A stretch of 64,000 nt of DNA from Elusimicrobiota bacterium (GTDB lineage: Bacteria; Elusimicrobiota; Elusimicrobia; UBA1565; UBA9628). The stretch lies in the NCBI GenBank assembly GCA_023213235.1, contig CP096137.1, forward strand, positions 2,125,047 through 2,189,046, written 5' to 3'. A program made the translations under genes and the position numbers. The notes under the pieces are model-generated. The model saw only the letters and a list, made by a program, of their open reading frames with translations. It did no database searches and was not told the DNA's origin. Every line of letters begins with the position of its first letter. The stretch's first letter is position 1. Positions 39,145-49,011 of the stretch are shown one piece after another.

Positions 39145-39771
39145 ATGGGACAACAGTACGGGTTTAAGGAAATTCTGATCGCTGGCGGTCCGGTTCTGGC
39201 GCTGATGATCATGCTGTCCATCTACTGCGTCGCCCTCATCTGGGAGCGGTGGAAGTTCTTCAAGAAGAACATCGGAAACTCCACGGAGTTTTTGGCGAAG
39301 GTCCGCGCCGCCTGCGACGCCGGCAAGCTGCCTGAGGCCGCCAACCTGGCGAAGGGCCACCGCGGTCTCGCGTCCGGCGTCGTCATCGCCACGCTGAGCG
39401 GTCCCAGCAACCGGGATGAGCGCCGCCGCGGCGCCGAGCGCGCCGCCGGACGAGCCGTCGCCGAGTTGGAGAAGGGGATCTCGACCTTAGGCACGATCGC
39501 CTCCGTCGCTCCGTTCATCGGCCTGTTCGGAACGGTGCTCGGCGTCATGCGCGCCTTTAAGGATCTCGCCGCCGCCACCGGCGCCGGCCCCGGGCTCGTC
39601 GCCGTCGGTATTTCCGAGGCGCTCATCTGCACCGCCGCCGGCCTCGCGGTCGCCATTCCCGCCGTGGCCGCCTTCAACCACTTCAACCAGAAGATCGCGC
39701 GCTTCGACGAGGAGCTGCACTGGATGATCGACGAAGTGCTCGACGGCTTGGCCGAGCGCGCCCACAAATAA
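39145..39771 (+). CDS. exbB: ExbB/TolQ/MotA-type proton channel protein
   Basis: Inner-membrane subunit that, with ExbD, converts proton-motive force into movement of TonB. 208 residues, with an N-terminal membrane segment (LIAGGPVLALMIMLSIYCVALI) and the two C-terminal helices of the MotA/TolQ/ExbB domain: TLGTIASVAPFIGLFGTVLGVMRAF and ALICTAAGLAVAIPAVAAFNHF. No Shine-Dalgarno; the TATAAT box six bases upstream suggests a leaderless message. exbD follows after four bases. Confidence 0.92.
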   Translation: MGQQYGFKEILIAGGPVLALMIMLSIYCVALIWERWKFFKKNIGNSTEFLAKVRAACDAGKLPEAANLAKGHRGLASGVVIATLSGPSNRDERRRGAERAAGRAVAELEKGISTLGTIASVAPFIGLFGTVLGVMRAFKDLAAATGAGPGLVAVGISEALICTAAGLAVAIPAVAAFNHFNQKIARFDEELHWMIDEVLDGLAERAHK

Positions 39772-39775
39772 AAGG

Positions 39776-40198
39776 ATGAACGTCGACCAAGACCGGTCGA
39801 AGGGACGCAAGCGGAAGGTCATCGCGGAGATGAACCTGGTCCCGCTCATCGACGTCTCCCTGATCCTGGTTATTATTTTCATGGTGCTCACGCCGATCCT
39901 GGTGAACCACCAGTTGACCGTGAAGCTGCCCAAGGCCAGCTCCGGAGCGCCCGCCGCGTCGGATTCCGTCGTGACGATCCAGATTTCGAGGAACGGCGCG
40001 GTGACGATCGAAGGGATCGCGATCAAGGCGGACAAGCTCGAGCGCGAGATGACGCTGAGGCTGCCGAAGTCGGCCAACAAGACCGTGCTCGTCCAGGCGG
40101 ACCGCTACACCGCGGTGGAGAAGGTCGTGACGGTTCTGGATTACGCGAAGAAGCTCGGGGTCAGCAAGTTGGGGATCGGAGTGAGCCCGAGTGAATGA
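39776..40198 (+). CDS. exbD: ExbD/TolR biopolymer transport protein
   Basis: 140 residues: a cytoplasmic N-terminus (IAEMNLVPLIDVSLILVIIF, containing the conserved membrane aspartate that carries protons), one membrane helix and a periplasmic ExbD domain (VVTIQISRNGAVTIEG, VLVQADRYTAVEKVVTVLDYAKKLG). A clear ribosome site is absent, but AAAGGATG precedes the ATG. Its TGA lies eight bases into the tonB frame, so the three genes form one unit. Confidence 0.92.
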   Translation: MNVDQDRSKGRKRKVIAEMNLVPLIDVSLILVIIFMVLTPILVNHQLTVKLPKASSGAPAASDSVVTIQISRNGAVTIEGIAIKADKLEREMTLRLPKSANKTVLVQADRYTAVEKVVTVLDYAKKLGVSKLGIGVSPSE

Positions 40199-40895
40199 GG
40201 CGCTGAAGCCCTACTTCGCGCGGTCGGCCGGCGCCCACGCCGCGCTGCTCGTCGCTTTTATTCTTTACACGCCGACGCTGAAGAAGAAAGCGGACAAGGT
40301 GTACATGATCGACTTCGTCGGCGGGCCGACGGTGATGCAGAGCGCGGCGCCCGCGGAAGCGCCCGCGGAGAAGGACTCCGGCCCCGCGGAGCCCGCGAAG
40401 GCGACCCAGCAGGCGGAGCAGGACACCTACGCGACGAAGAAGCACCGGGCCGTGGCGCTGCCTCGCCCGAGTCTTCTGAGCGGATGGAGCCGCTCGAGCG
40501 CGCCGCCGAGGCCGTCGATGGCGCAGGGGACGTCGATGTCGGCCGCCGCGGCGGGGCCCGCGGCCGGGATGCCCGGAGACGCCGCGGGCATCGAGACCGA
40601 CATGCCCAATTTTCCGTATCCCTGGTACATCACCCAGGTGCGGCAGATGCTCTGGGCCGCGTGGCAGAAGCGGATGCCGGCGGCGACGGGGGAAGGCGTC
40701 GTGGTCTTCGCGATCGTGCGCAACGGGGCCTTCACGGATTTGAGGATGGAGTCGAGCTCCGGGGATCAGGCGTTTGACGAGGCGGCGATCGAGGCGGTCC
40801 AGGCCGCGGCCCCGTTTCCGGCGCTTCCCTCGGACTTTTCCGAGCCATTTCTGAAGATCCACCTGACGCTGAAGTCGGAGGCCTCGTGGCGCTGA
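40191..40895 (+). CDS. tonB: TonB/TolA-family energy transducer
   Basis: 234 residues. Starts at GTG 40191, overlapping exbD by eight bases. One N-terminal membrane anchor (GAHAALLVAFILYTPTL), an Ala/Pro/Glu-rich periplasmic linker and a C-terminal TonB-like domain (YPWYITQVRQMLWAAWQKRMP, VVVFAIVRNGAFTDLRMESSSGDQAFDEAAIEAVQAAAPFPALP read in parts). It should span the periplasm and transmit energy to outer-membrane receptors. The C-terminal domain equally resembles TolA; the ExbB/ExbD partners fit either. Confidence 0.87.
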   Translation: MNEALKPYFARSAGAHAALLVAFILYTPTLKKKADKVYMIDFVGGPTVMQSAAPAEAPAEKDSGPAEPAKATQQAEQDTYATKKHRAVALPRPSLLSGWSRSSAPPRPSMAQGTSMSAAAAGPAAGMPGDAAGIETDMPNFPYPWYITQVRQMLWAAWQKRMPAATGEGVVVFAIVRNGAFTDLRMESSSGDQAFDEAAIEAVQAAAPFPALPSDFSEPFLKIHLTLKSEASWR

Positions 40896-41266
40896 TCCGC
40901 AGCTTTCTGCTGGCGATCGGCGTCTACGGGCTGTACGCGCTGTGCTTCCCGGAGTGGAGCGGAGAGGCGTATCACGTGATGGTGCTCTCGGTGATCGCGG
41001 GAGGCGCCGTCGGGGTCTGGGCGCTCGACAAGATCTTGGATCTCGGCAGCGGCGCGGGGAAGATCGGCATCGAGCTCGGCTTTCTGGTGGCCGTCGCGCT
41101 GTTCCTGGGGTACACGATGCCCCAGAAGTCGGGCAAGGCGCCCTTCGAGCAGTGGGCGGAGGGCGCGCGGCCGAACCGGACGAAGGCGCGCCAAGGCCTC
41201 GAGCGCCTGAAGATCAACCCCAACGGCCCCGTCGCGTCGCGCTTGGTCGACCTGTTCCCGCGCTGA
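40886..41266 (+). CDS. small membrane protein coupled to tonB
   Basis: 126 residues starting at a GTG that overlaps the last codons of tonB. Three membrane segments (SFLLAIGVYGLYALCF, VMVLSVIAGGAVGVWALDKIL, IGIELGFLVAVALFLGYTM) are followed by a basic cytoplasmic tail (KARQGLERLKINPNGPVASRL). No family recognised. Its tight coupling to exbB-exbD-tonB suggests an accessory of that complex; this is inference only. Confidence 0.7.
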   Translation: MALIRSFLLAIGVYGLYALCFPEWSGEAYHVMVLSVIAGGAVGVWALDKILDLGSGAGKIGIELGFLVAVALFLGYTMPQKSGKAPFEQWAEGARPNRTKARQGLERLKINPNGPVASRLVDLFPR

Positions 41267-41292
41267 CGCCATAAACGTCGCAATCATGTCAC

Positions 41293-41309
41293 CCCTCCGC
41301 CGTGGAGGG
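41293..41309 (+). promoter_or_regulatory. hairpin covering the ribosome binding site of the AI-2E gene
   Basis: CCCTCC (41293-41298) is exactly complementary to GGAGGG (41304-41309) across a five-base loop. The GGAGGG is the only Shine-Dalgarno candidate upstream of the ATG at 41314, so folding would hide it. The stem could also act as a weak stop signal for the upstream tonB unit, but no T-tract follows. Confidence 0.45.
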
Positions 41310-41313
41310 AATC

Positions 41314-42420
41314 ATGCCCATAAGTCAACAATGTGGCATGAACGCGGTCCTGACCACGACGTCGCCCAAGGAGCGCACGAGCCGCGCTCATTTCTACGCC
41401 TTTCTCGCGACCCTGCTGCTGACGGTCGCGCTGTTTTTGAGGATGGCGGCGCCGTATCTCCTGTCGATCTTCCTCGGGGGCCTGCTCGCGCTGCTGGCGG
41501 CGCCGGTCGACGCCCGGCTGAAGAGGCATCTGCCGCCGTGGGCGGCGGCGGCGGCGACGGTATTTTTGGTGATGACGCTCGTGATCGGACCGATCGCGGC
41601 GTTCGGGACGGTCGCGGCGCGGCAGGGCGCCGAGGTGGCCAAGAAGCTGTCGACGCTCGAGGAATTCTCGCCGAGGGCGCTGACGCGGACGCTGTCCCGC
41701 GGGCCGGTCGGTCGCGTGCTGGGCAGCCCCGACGAGGTCAACGCGCGGCTGAAGGCCGCGATCCGCTCGGCGGGCACGAGCTCGAGCGGGGCGCTGCTCG
41801 GGCTCGCGGCGGGCATTCCGCTGTTCCTGCTGCAGGCGGCGATCACCTTGCTCACGTTTTATTTCTTTCTCCTGGACGGACGGCGCTTCTGCGAATGGAC
41901 GCTGAAGCGGACGGCCGTCGAGGCGGACGTGCGCGACAAGCTGAGCCGGACGTTCGCGCAGACGGCGCGGTCGACCGTCATGGCGGGGTTCGCGGCGGCC
42001 GGGACGCAGTCCCTCGTGATCCTGGTCGCGTACCTCGGGCTCAACGTCCCCGGGGCCTTCGTCGCGGCGGGAGGGACGTTCCTGCTCGCGTGGGTGCCGG
42101 TGCTCGGCAGCCTGCCGGCTTCGCTCGCGGGGATCGCGTATCTCTATTCGCAGGACGAGATGGGGCGGGCGGGGGCGATGGCGGCGTTCGCGGTGCTCGC
42201 GGGCTTGTCGGACAATCTCGTGCGGCCGTACGTGCTCAAGGGGCGCGACGACATGCACCCGCTCCTGGGGCTCGTCGCGATCATCGGAGGGGTCGACATG
42301 TTCGGCGTGCTGGGGCTGTTCCTGGGCCCGCTGCTGGCGGCGGTCCTGATCTTCATGCTGGACCTGTGGCCCGAGATCGGGGCGCGGTTCGGCGTCGACG
42401 TGTGCGATGGGGAGCGCTAG
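41314..42420 (+). CDS. AI-2E family transporter (PerM-like)
   Basis: About 368 residues, polytopic. The AI-2E/PerM pattern is present: an N-terminal pair of helices (YAFLATLLLTVALFLRMAAPYLLSIFLGGLLALL region), a central cytoplasmic segment, and the conserved C-terminal run with LPASLAGIAYLY, SDNLVRPYVLKGRDDMHPLLGLVAIIGGV and LGLFLGPLLAAVLI. The family exports diverse small molecules or ions; a substrate cannot be named. Possible starts are GTG 41302, ATG 41314 and ATG 41338. The middle one is chosen for its nearby GGAGGGA, which lies unusually close. Its end overlaps the tamA-like gene. Confidence 0.85.
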   Translation: MPISQQCGMNAVLTTTSPKERTSRAHFYAFLATLLLTVALFLRMAAPYLLSIFLGGLLALLAAPVDARLKRHLPPWAAAAATVFLVMTLVIGPIAAFGTVAARQGAEVAKKLSTLEEFSPRALTRTLSRGPVGRVLGSPDEVNARLKAAIRSAGTSSSGALLGLAAGIPLFLLQAAITLLTFYFFLLDGRRFCEWTLKRTAVEADVRDKLSRTFAQTARSTVMAGFAAAGTQSLVILVAYLGLNVPGAFVAAGGTFLLAWVPVLGSLPASLAGIAYLYSQDEMGRAGAMAAFAVLAGLSDNLVRPYVLKGRDDMHPLLGLVAIIGGVDMFGVLGLFLGPLLAAVLIFMLDLWPEIGARFGVDVCDGER

Positions 42421-44125
42421 CCTCGCCATGGCCCTCGCGGCCCTGCTCGGCGGGACGGCGCGGGCCGCGGAGATCACGCTGTGCCCGGGGGTCGTCTTCC
42501 AAGGAGCCGACGTCGGGCTGACGCCCGTCGAGCGGCGGCTCGTGTGCGGCGACCCAGAGAACGAGGGCTGGCGGGAGATTCCGCGCGCGCAGGCCCGGCG
42601 TTTTCTCGAGGCGTTCCTGGAGAAGCGCGGACGGCTGCACCCCGTGTTCATCGAAGAGGGGGCCGGCCTGCGCGTGGACCCCGGCCCCGTGACCGATATC
42701 GCCCGGCTGGAGGGAGAAAACCTCCCGCCGGGCATCGACTTGACCAAGAAGAGGAAGGTGCGCGGCACGCCGCTGACGCCGGCGGCGCTCGACCGCGTGA
42801 AGGCGCACCTCGTCCGGGAGCTCGAGAACCGGGGCTACGCGTGCCCGTCGGTGGAGATGAGCGCCGACGCGGACTCCGCGACGGTGAGGGCGCGTTTTCC
42901 CGGCGGGCTCGTCTCGAACGCCGACCCGATCGAGCAGCCGGACCTGCCCGGAGTCGATCCCGGGATCTTCCGCCGCTTCGAGGCGTTCGAACGGGGAAAG
43001 CCCCTCGACCGGCGGCTGCTCGACCTGACGTCGCGGCGCGTGGTCGCGGAGGCCCTGTTTCTCAACTCGTACTACGACGTCTCCTGCGCGACGGACGGGG
43101 CGCGCATCGTGCACCGCGTGGGCGCGGCGCCGCCCCGCATCGTGCGCATCGGAATCGGCGTCGACACGCAGGGCTCGCGCGCTTCCGCGCGCGCTGGAAC
43201 CACTCTCGCATCGGCTGGCGCGCGAGCACGGCCGAGGCGTCGGTGACGGCGTCGAAGCTCGAGCAGGCGCTGGACGCGCAGATGCGCGCGTACCTGCGGC
43301 CGTCCTCGCGCGTGTACCTGCTGCCGCGCGCGCAGGCGCAGCGCCTCGACCAGCCGCGCTTCGAGACCGTGTCGTCGCAGCTGTCGTTGATGCCCGGCCT
43401 GTCGTGGGACGACGACCAGACGCGCGTCGAGGCGCGCGCGGGTCCGGCGCTCGAGTACGCGGACACCAAGCGCGGCGTCGGCCCGCAGGACTCGTACTTC
43501 CAGACGTTCAACGCCCACGCCGAAATCATCGACCACCGCTTCGAGTACTGGATCCGGGATCCCCGCGAGGGCTTCCGCGCCGAGCTCGACACCGTGTCGC
43601 GCGTGTCGAAGGTCGCGTCGTCGCTGACGGCGCACCGCGCGCGGGCGGGCGGGGAGGCGCTGTGGAACCTCGGCGGCTTCGACCCGCCGCTGGCCGTGCT
43701 CGGCACGCGCGGCTGGATCGGCACGACCGTCGTCGGCGACCGCGACGCGGCGCAGCGCGAGCTTCCGCCGGCGATGCGCTTCTTCATCGGCGGCGACGCC
43801 GACTTCCGCGGCACGGGCCCCGGCGAGCTCGGCGACGAGGCGGGCTTCCTGACGGGGGTGTACCAAGGGTGGGAGCTGCGCGCGGGGAGGTCCTGCCCTG
43901 GGGGTCCAGCCGTTCGTGTTCATCGACGCCGCGATGGCGGGGCGCTCGTCCCTGCGGTTCGACCCCGACGTGTACTACGCGCCGGGCTTCGGGTCGCGCT
44001 GGGCGACCTTCATCGGCGCGTTCCGGCTGACCTTCGCGCGCAGCCTGATCTGGCGCAGGGATCCCGCGACGGCTCCGGGCCGGCGCCATTGGCAGTTCTT
44101 CTTCAGCTACGGGAGGGAGTTCTGA
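42407..44125 (+). CDS. TamA/BamA-like outer-membrane Omp85 protein (three short G runs)
   Basis: Corrected length about 573 residues with a signal peptide (SLAMALAALLGGTARAAE). The first 230 residues hold POTRA-like modules (ALDRVKAHLVRELENRGYACPSVEMSA). The C-terminal half is barrel-like, with the Omp85-type motif GGDADFRGTGPGELGDEAG and a final strand ending in FFFSYGREF. Runs one G short near 43170, 43889 and 43904 must be repaired to keep one frame. The gene directly upstream of a TamB-like protein with CTGA overlap supports a TamA role: assembly of outer-membrane or surface proteins, or lipid transport. Confidence 0.8.
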
Positions 44126-46321
44126 GGCGCCTCCTGCTCGCCGCCGGCCTCGGCGTCCTGGGCCTCGCCGCGATTCTCGGCGGGGGCGCGGCGCTGTTTT
44201 TGGAGAGGCCCGGCCTGCTTCTGACGTCAAGGGCCGCCGCGTTCCTTCTTCCGCGGCTCGCGGGCCAGTGGAAGCCGCGCTGGAGCGAGCTGACGCTCTC
44301 CGCGACGAAGGCGGGGACGCGGCGCCACCGCTACGTCGTGCGCGCCTCGGACTTCTGCGCCGAGGATCCGGCGGGAGCCTGGAGCGCCTGCGTCGGGACC
44401 CTCGAGCTCGCCGTCCTGGTTTCCTACTCGAGACGCGGCGCGCGCGTCCTCCGGCTCGAGGCGCTCGACGCGCTCGGCGCCGCGGCCCGGGCCGACTTGA
44501 CGCGCGTGCGTCCCGGCGGACGCGCCGGCGGACGCGCCGGCGCGCTGCGCCCGGAGACCGTCGGCCCCGTGCGAGTCCAGCTGGCGTCGCTGTCGCTCGT
44601 CTCCGACGGCGCGGAGCTCAGCGGCGAGGCGCGCGCGGCCTGGAAGCCGGGACGACGCCGCCCGCTGCGGGCCGCCGCGGACCTCTTCGTGAAGGCGGGG
44701 GACGGACGCGTCGCCTGCGCGCCTCGGCGTCCGCGGACGCCGACCTCTTCGAGGGGACTCGCCGACCCGCCTCGACGCCTCGGCGCGCGCGGCGCTCGAG
44801 GGGACGGGTACCGCGCGCCTGCGCCTGCGCCTGCGCCGGGAAGGGCCGGCCTGGCGGGCGGCGGGGCGCGGCGAGGTCGCTCCCGACTCGGGCCCGGTGC
44901 GCTCGGTCTCGCTCGAGGACTGCGCCGGCGCCGCGCCCGCGGGGCAGGGCGTGCCGTCGCGCGGGAGCTTGACCTGCGCCCTGCGGGCGAGGCTCGGCGG
45001 CGCGGTGAAGGACGCCGGCCTCGAGTCGCTGACCGGGCGCCTCGACGCCGCGGGACGCTCCGAGGACGGCCGCTTCGAGGTCACGCTCGCGGCGCGGACG
45101 GATCCGGCCGCCGCGTGGTTCGGCGCGTTCGCGCGCGCGGAGCTGTCGGCGTCGGGACGCCTGGACCGCCCGCTGTCGGAGGCGAGGCTGAGCCACCGCG
45201 TGCGCGCGACGGTCGACGAAGCGCGCTACGAGGACGTCCTGGCCCGGCTCAAGGACGGCGACTGGGCGATTCCCGCGCCCTTCAACGCGCTCCAGGGAAC
45301 GTTTTCCGCGGAGGCCGAGTCCGGAGGCGACCCGCGGTCCGCCCGCCCCGAGGCGGCCTACCGCGTCTCGGTCCGCCTGGCGGGCGGTCGCCAGTTGCTG
45401 CGCGCCCGCGCCGAGGGCACGGTCTCCGCGCGTCGCCGGCGCGGCGCGCCGCTCGAGCTCGAGCACGAGGGGACCTTGACGCTCGAGGACGCCGCCCTCG
45501 ACCTGCCGCGCCTCGAGGCCGGGGCGCCGCCGCGCGTCTTCTCCGACCCTCGCATCCGCCGCCGCTCGCGCGAGGCCGCCGCCGCGGCCGCGCGCCCGGC
45601 GCGCCGGGGGTCCGCGCCGTCCTTGCGCTGGCGCATGGCCGTGCGCACGGTCAAGCCCGTGACCGTCCATTCGAACCTCGCGGCGACGCCGGTGCCCGTC
45701 GCAATGGCGCTGACGTTGGCCGGTCCGCCGTCGTCCGCGTCGGGAGGGCTGTTCATGAAGCCGTTCCGCGTCGAGCTGTTCCGGCGCACGGCCTCTGTGC
45801 GCCACCTGCACGTGGCCGTCTCCTCGGCCGCGGGCGGGCACGGCCTCGACGGGGTCGTCGTCTACGAGGCGCCGCGCGCGCGCGTCACCATCCGCCTGCT
45901 CGGCACGACGGAGCGGCCGCGCGTCGAGCTGACGAGCGAGCCCCCGCTCAAGCGCGAGGACATCATCGCGCTCCTCATCTTCAACAAGACGCCCGAGGAG
46001 CTCGATCCCGAGCAATCGGCGTCCGTCGGCAACACCGAGAGCGCGCTCGAGAGCCGCGCGTTCGGCCTGGCTTCCCTTTATCTGTTCGGCGCGACGCCCG
46101 TCGAGCACGTCGGCTACGACACCGCGTCGCGCACCACGACGGTCAAGCTGCGGCTGCCGGGCGGGGCTTCGCTCGCGCTGGGCAGCGACTTCGACCAAAG
46201 CCGCGAGCTGCGCCTGCGCAAGACGCTCGCGCCGCATTGGGCGCTGGAGTCCGAGGTCACCGACCAGGGGCGCGAGAACCGCGCCGCGACGACGTTTCTC
46301 GAGTGGTTCAACAGGTACTAA
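44122..46321 (+). CDS. TamB-like (DUF490) inner-membrane-anchored protein, frameshifted
   Basis: About 733 residues after repair. An N-terminal signal anchor (RRLLLAAGLGVLGLAAILGGGAALFL) is followed by a long beta-rich periplasmic region. The C-terminal TamB/DUF490 domain has VTIRLLGTTERPRVELTSEPPLKREDIIALLIFNKTPEEL (read in parts) and FGLASLYLFGATPVEHVGYDTAS. It is shorter than E. coli TamB. Two or more breaks lie in 44700-44890. The best start is CTG at 44122, which overlaps the tamA TGA stop and lies just after GGGAGGGA. No ATG, GTG or TTG in frame preserves the anchor. Confidence 0.78.
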
Positions 46322-46323
46322 CT

Positions 46324-47876
46324 ATGAAACACGCCATCATCGCCGTTCTGCTCGCCGCGCCGGCCGCCGCCGCACCGTCGCTGACGACGTGCGTGTACTA
46401 CGAGGGAGCCGCGGAGCGCCCCGCCAACGGCCGCGTGCACGCGATCATGCTCGAGAACCTGCTCGGCCATTTCCGCGAGGTGAAGGCGGAGCGCCGCGAG
46501 ATCGGCTCCTACCGCGCCGGCGACCTCTCGCGCTGCGACCGCGCGGCCTACATCGGCAGCGACTTCGCGACGGTCCTGCCGGAGGCCTTCCTCGCCGACG
46601 CGTCCGCCTATGGACGGCCGATGCTGTGGATGAACTACGGGATCTGGCAGCTGCGCGACCGCATCGGCCACGCGGCCTTCGAGAAGAAGACCGGCTTCCG
46701 CTTCCTGAAGATGCGCGGAGCCGACCCGGCGCCGCCGGGGGTCATCCCGGCCTTCTACCGTCATTTCGAGTACAAGGGGAAGCGCCTCGAGAAGGTCGCC
46801 GCGCTGCGGCCCGACGGCTCGCTCATCGGCGCGCCCGAGATCGCCCTGCTCGAGCCCTCGGGCGCGCGCGTCGTCGCGACGGCCGCCCACTCCGCGGACG
46901 GCTCGACGACCCCGTACGTCACGGAGCGCGGCGGGTTCTGGTACGTCGCCGACAACCCGTTCCTGTTCATCGACCCGCGCGACCGCTACCTGATCCTCGC
47001 CGACGTGCTCTTCGACTTCCTCGGCCTGCCGCCGCGCGGCGGCGGGCACGCGCTCGTGCGCCTGGAGGACGTGCACCCGAACTACGACGTGCGCCTGCTC
47101 TACAAGACGGTCGACCTGCTCAAGGCGCGCGGCGTGCCGTTCGCGATCTCCGTGATCCCGATGTACGTCGCGCCGGGCAAGGCCGAGTCCTCGGGCGTCG
47201 AGATCGGCTCGAAGAAGGCGTTTCTCAAGGCGCTGCGCTACGCCCAGGACAACGGCGGCGAACTGCTGCTGCACGGCTACACGCACGACGTCGCGGGCAC
47301 GCCGGAGTGCGCGTCCCTGGGGACGGGGGCCGGCTATGAGTTCTGGGACCGGTGCCGCCAGGCTCCGCTGTCGGCCGATTCGACCGACTTCGCGCGCAAG
47401 CGCGTCGTCGACGCCAAGCGCCTGCTCGTCAAGGCGGGGCTCTCGACGGTCGCCTGGGTGACCCCGCACTACGCGGCCTCGCCGGCGGACTACGCGATCT
47501 TCGGGAAGTACTTCGACCGCGTCGTGCAGCGCGTCTGCGTGTACTTCGCGGGGGCGGCGCCGTCGCGCCGGTGTTCGTCAGCCAGTTCTTCCCGTACACG
47601 ATCTACCGCGACCACTACGGCCAGTTCGTGTGGCCGGAAAACCTCGGCTTCGTGCCCATGCCGGGCTCGAACTGGGGCAACGAGACGCCGGGGGACGTCG
47701 CCGCGGCGGCCGACGCGGGCACCGTCGTGCGCGACGGGTGGGCGTCGTTCTACTGGCACCCCCAGCTCATGGCCCGGAAGGGTGAGGCCGCGCGCCTCGA
47801 GAAGCTCATCGACGCGGTCCGCGCCAGCGGCTACGAGTTCGCGTCGCTGAAGGCCCTGCGGGCCCGCGGGGAGTAG
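46324..47876 (+). CDS. DUF2334 polysaccharide-deacetylase-like secreted protein (one frameshift)
   Basis: 517 residues after repair. A signal peptide (KHAIIAVLLAAPAAAAPS) is followed by an unassigned domain. From about 240 the DUF2334 fold follows: LVRLEDVHPNYDVRLLYKTVDLLKARGVPFAISVIPMYV (read in parts), LLLHGYTHDVAGT and WVTPHYAASPADYAIFGKYF. The Asp in LEDVHP and His residues in HGYTHD match the metal site of NodB-like deacetylases, so a carbohydrate substrate is likely. One G is missing in the GGGGG run near 47552 (VYFAG to GGAVAPVF). Lies two bases after the TamB-like gene and may be its cargo or partner. Confidence 0.8.
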
Positions 47877-47880
47877 CGCC

Positions 47881-49011
47881 TCAGCGCTTGATGTCGACGT
47901 TCTTGATCTTGACGCCGCCCTCGAGAGAGGGGGTCAGGGCGCGGATGAAGGCGTTCTTGAGCAGGCCGCCCGTCGCGCTCCAGAGGTCGGGGTCGGCGTC
48001 GCCGAACTCGCCCTCGAACGGGATCTTGGTCGCGATCTGGTCCTTGGCCTGGTTCTTGAGGAGGACGCCGGCGGCCGCGGCCACGTGGGCCCAGAGCTTC
48101 TTCAGGAACGAGCGCCGGCTCTTGTCGACCTCCAGATCCTTGATGATCGGCTTGACGTAGCCGGTGAAGCCGCCGTCCTTGGCGGCCGCCTCGGCGTAGA
48201 GCGCCAGCGTCCCCTTGTTCACGCGGAATTTGGCGTAGGCGTCGAGCAGGTCGTTGAGGCCGGAGAGCTCCACGTCCCTCAGGACGGACCGGAGCTCGAA
48301 GGTCGGGGTCTTCGCCAGCGGATCGGCGTCCAGCGAGACGGCCAGCGTCCCCGTTCCGAACGCGCGCGACGTCGCGCGCACCGTCGCCGGCAGGCCCCGC
48401 GCGTCCGCCGCGCCGCGCACGGTCTCGAAGTTCTCGGCGCGCAGGTCCATGTGCTCGAGGTCGACGGCGAACGGAGGCTTGGAGCCGTCGTCGCGCCAGC
48501 GCACGAAGCCGTCCTCGATCGTCAGGCGGTTGATCTCGAGCGGCATGAGGATGTCGACGGCCCCCGCGCGGGAGCGGTCCATGCGCCCGCGCTGCCGCCT
48601 CTCGGCGGCCTCCGGGCGCAGGTTCATGCGCGGCCGCAGCAGCGCGATCTCGCCGACGAGGCGGCCTCGCAGCAGCGCGCCCCACTCGACGGAGAAGTCG
48701 ATCTCCTCGCATTCGAAGAAGGGCGAGACCTCGCCGCCGTCGGCCTTCTCGATCTTGAGCCCGCGCACCGCGTACGCGCCGCGCCAAAGATGCACGTCGA
48801 CGTCCCGGAGCGCGCCCTTGTACCCGTCGAGCCGCGCCAGGCGGCGGTTGGCGTACGACTTCACCGCCCAGGGCAGGGCCGCGCGCAGGCCCGCGAGCGT
48901 CAGAATGACCCCGGCGATCCAGAGCGCCATGACCCGGCGGCGGCGAGCGTGCTGGGCGAGCCGTACGCCCCGCCCGTTCGCGCGCGTGAGGACGCGCGCG
49001 AGCGCGCTCAC
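47881..49011 (-). CDS. AsmA-like/DUF748 protein
   Basis: About 376 residues starting at GTG 49011, which overlaps the upstream stop (GTGA). A basic N-terminus, one membrane segment (ALWIAGVILTLAGLRAALPW) and a long beta-rich periplasmic region with DUF748/AsmA-type features follow (DVDVHLWRGAYAVRGLKIEK, IEINRL-like repeats, VELSGLNDLLDAYAKF, KGTLALYAEAAAKDGGFTGYVKP). Such proteins are thought to carry lipids between membranes, in the same broad fold class as TamB nearby. An internal ATG at 48930 is an alternative start that removes the basic tail. No frame errors seen. Confidence 0.75.
   Translation of the reverse strand: MSALARVLTRANGRGVRLAQHARRRRVMALWIAGVILTLAGLRAALPWAVKSYANRRLARLDGYKGALRDVDVHLWRGAYAVRGLKIEKADGGEVSPFFECEEIDFSVEWGALLRGRLVGEIALLRPRMNLRPEAAERRQRGRMDRSRAGAVDILMPLEINRLTIEDGFVRWRDDGSKPPFAVDLEHMDLRAENFETVRGAADARGLPATVRATSRAFGTGTLAVSLDADPLAKTPTFELRSVLRDVELSGLNDLLDAYAKFRVNKGTLALYAEAAAKDGGFTGYVKPIIKDLEVDKSRRSFLKKLWAHVAAAAGVLLKNQAKDQIATKIPFEGEFGDADPDLWSATGGLLKNAFIRALTPSLEGGVKIKNVDIKR

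Noticed and set aside
42481..47850. A 1,789-codon plus-strand open frame crossing the tamA, tamB and DUF2334 genes
   Set aside because: It is a chance chain of true and false frames joined by frame errors in high-GC sequence; protein signatures switch in and out of it at base runs.
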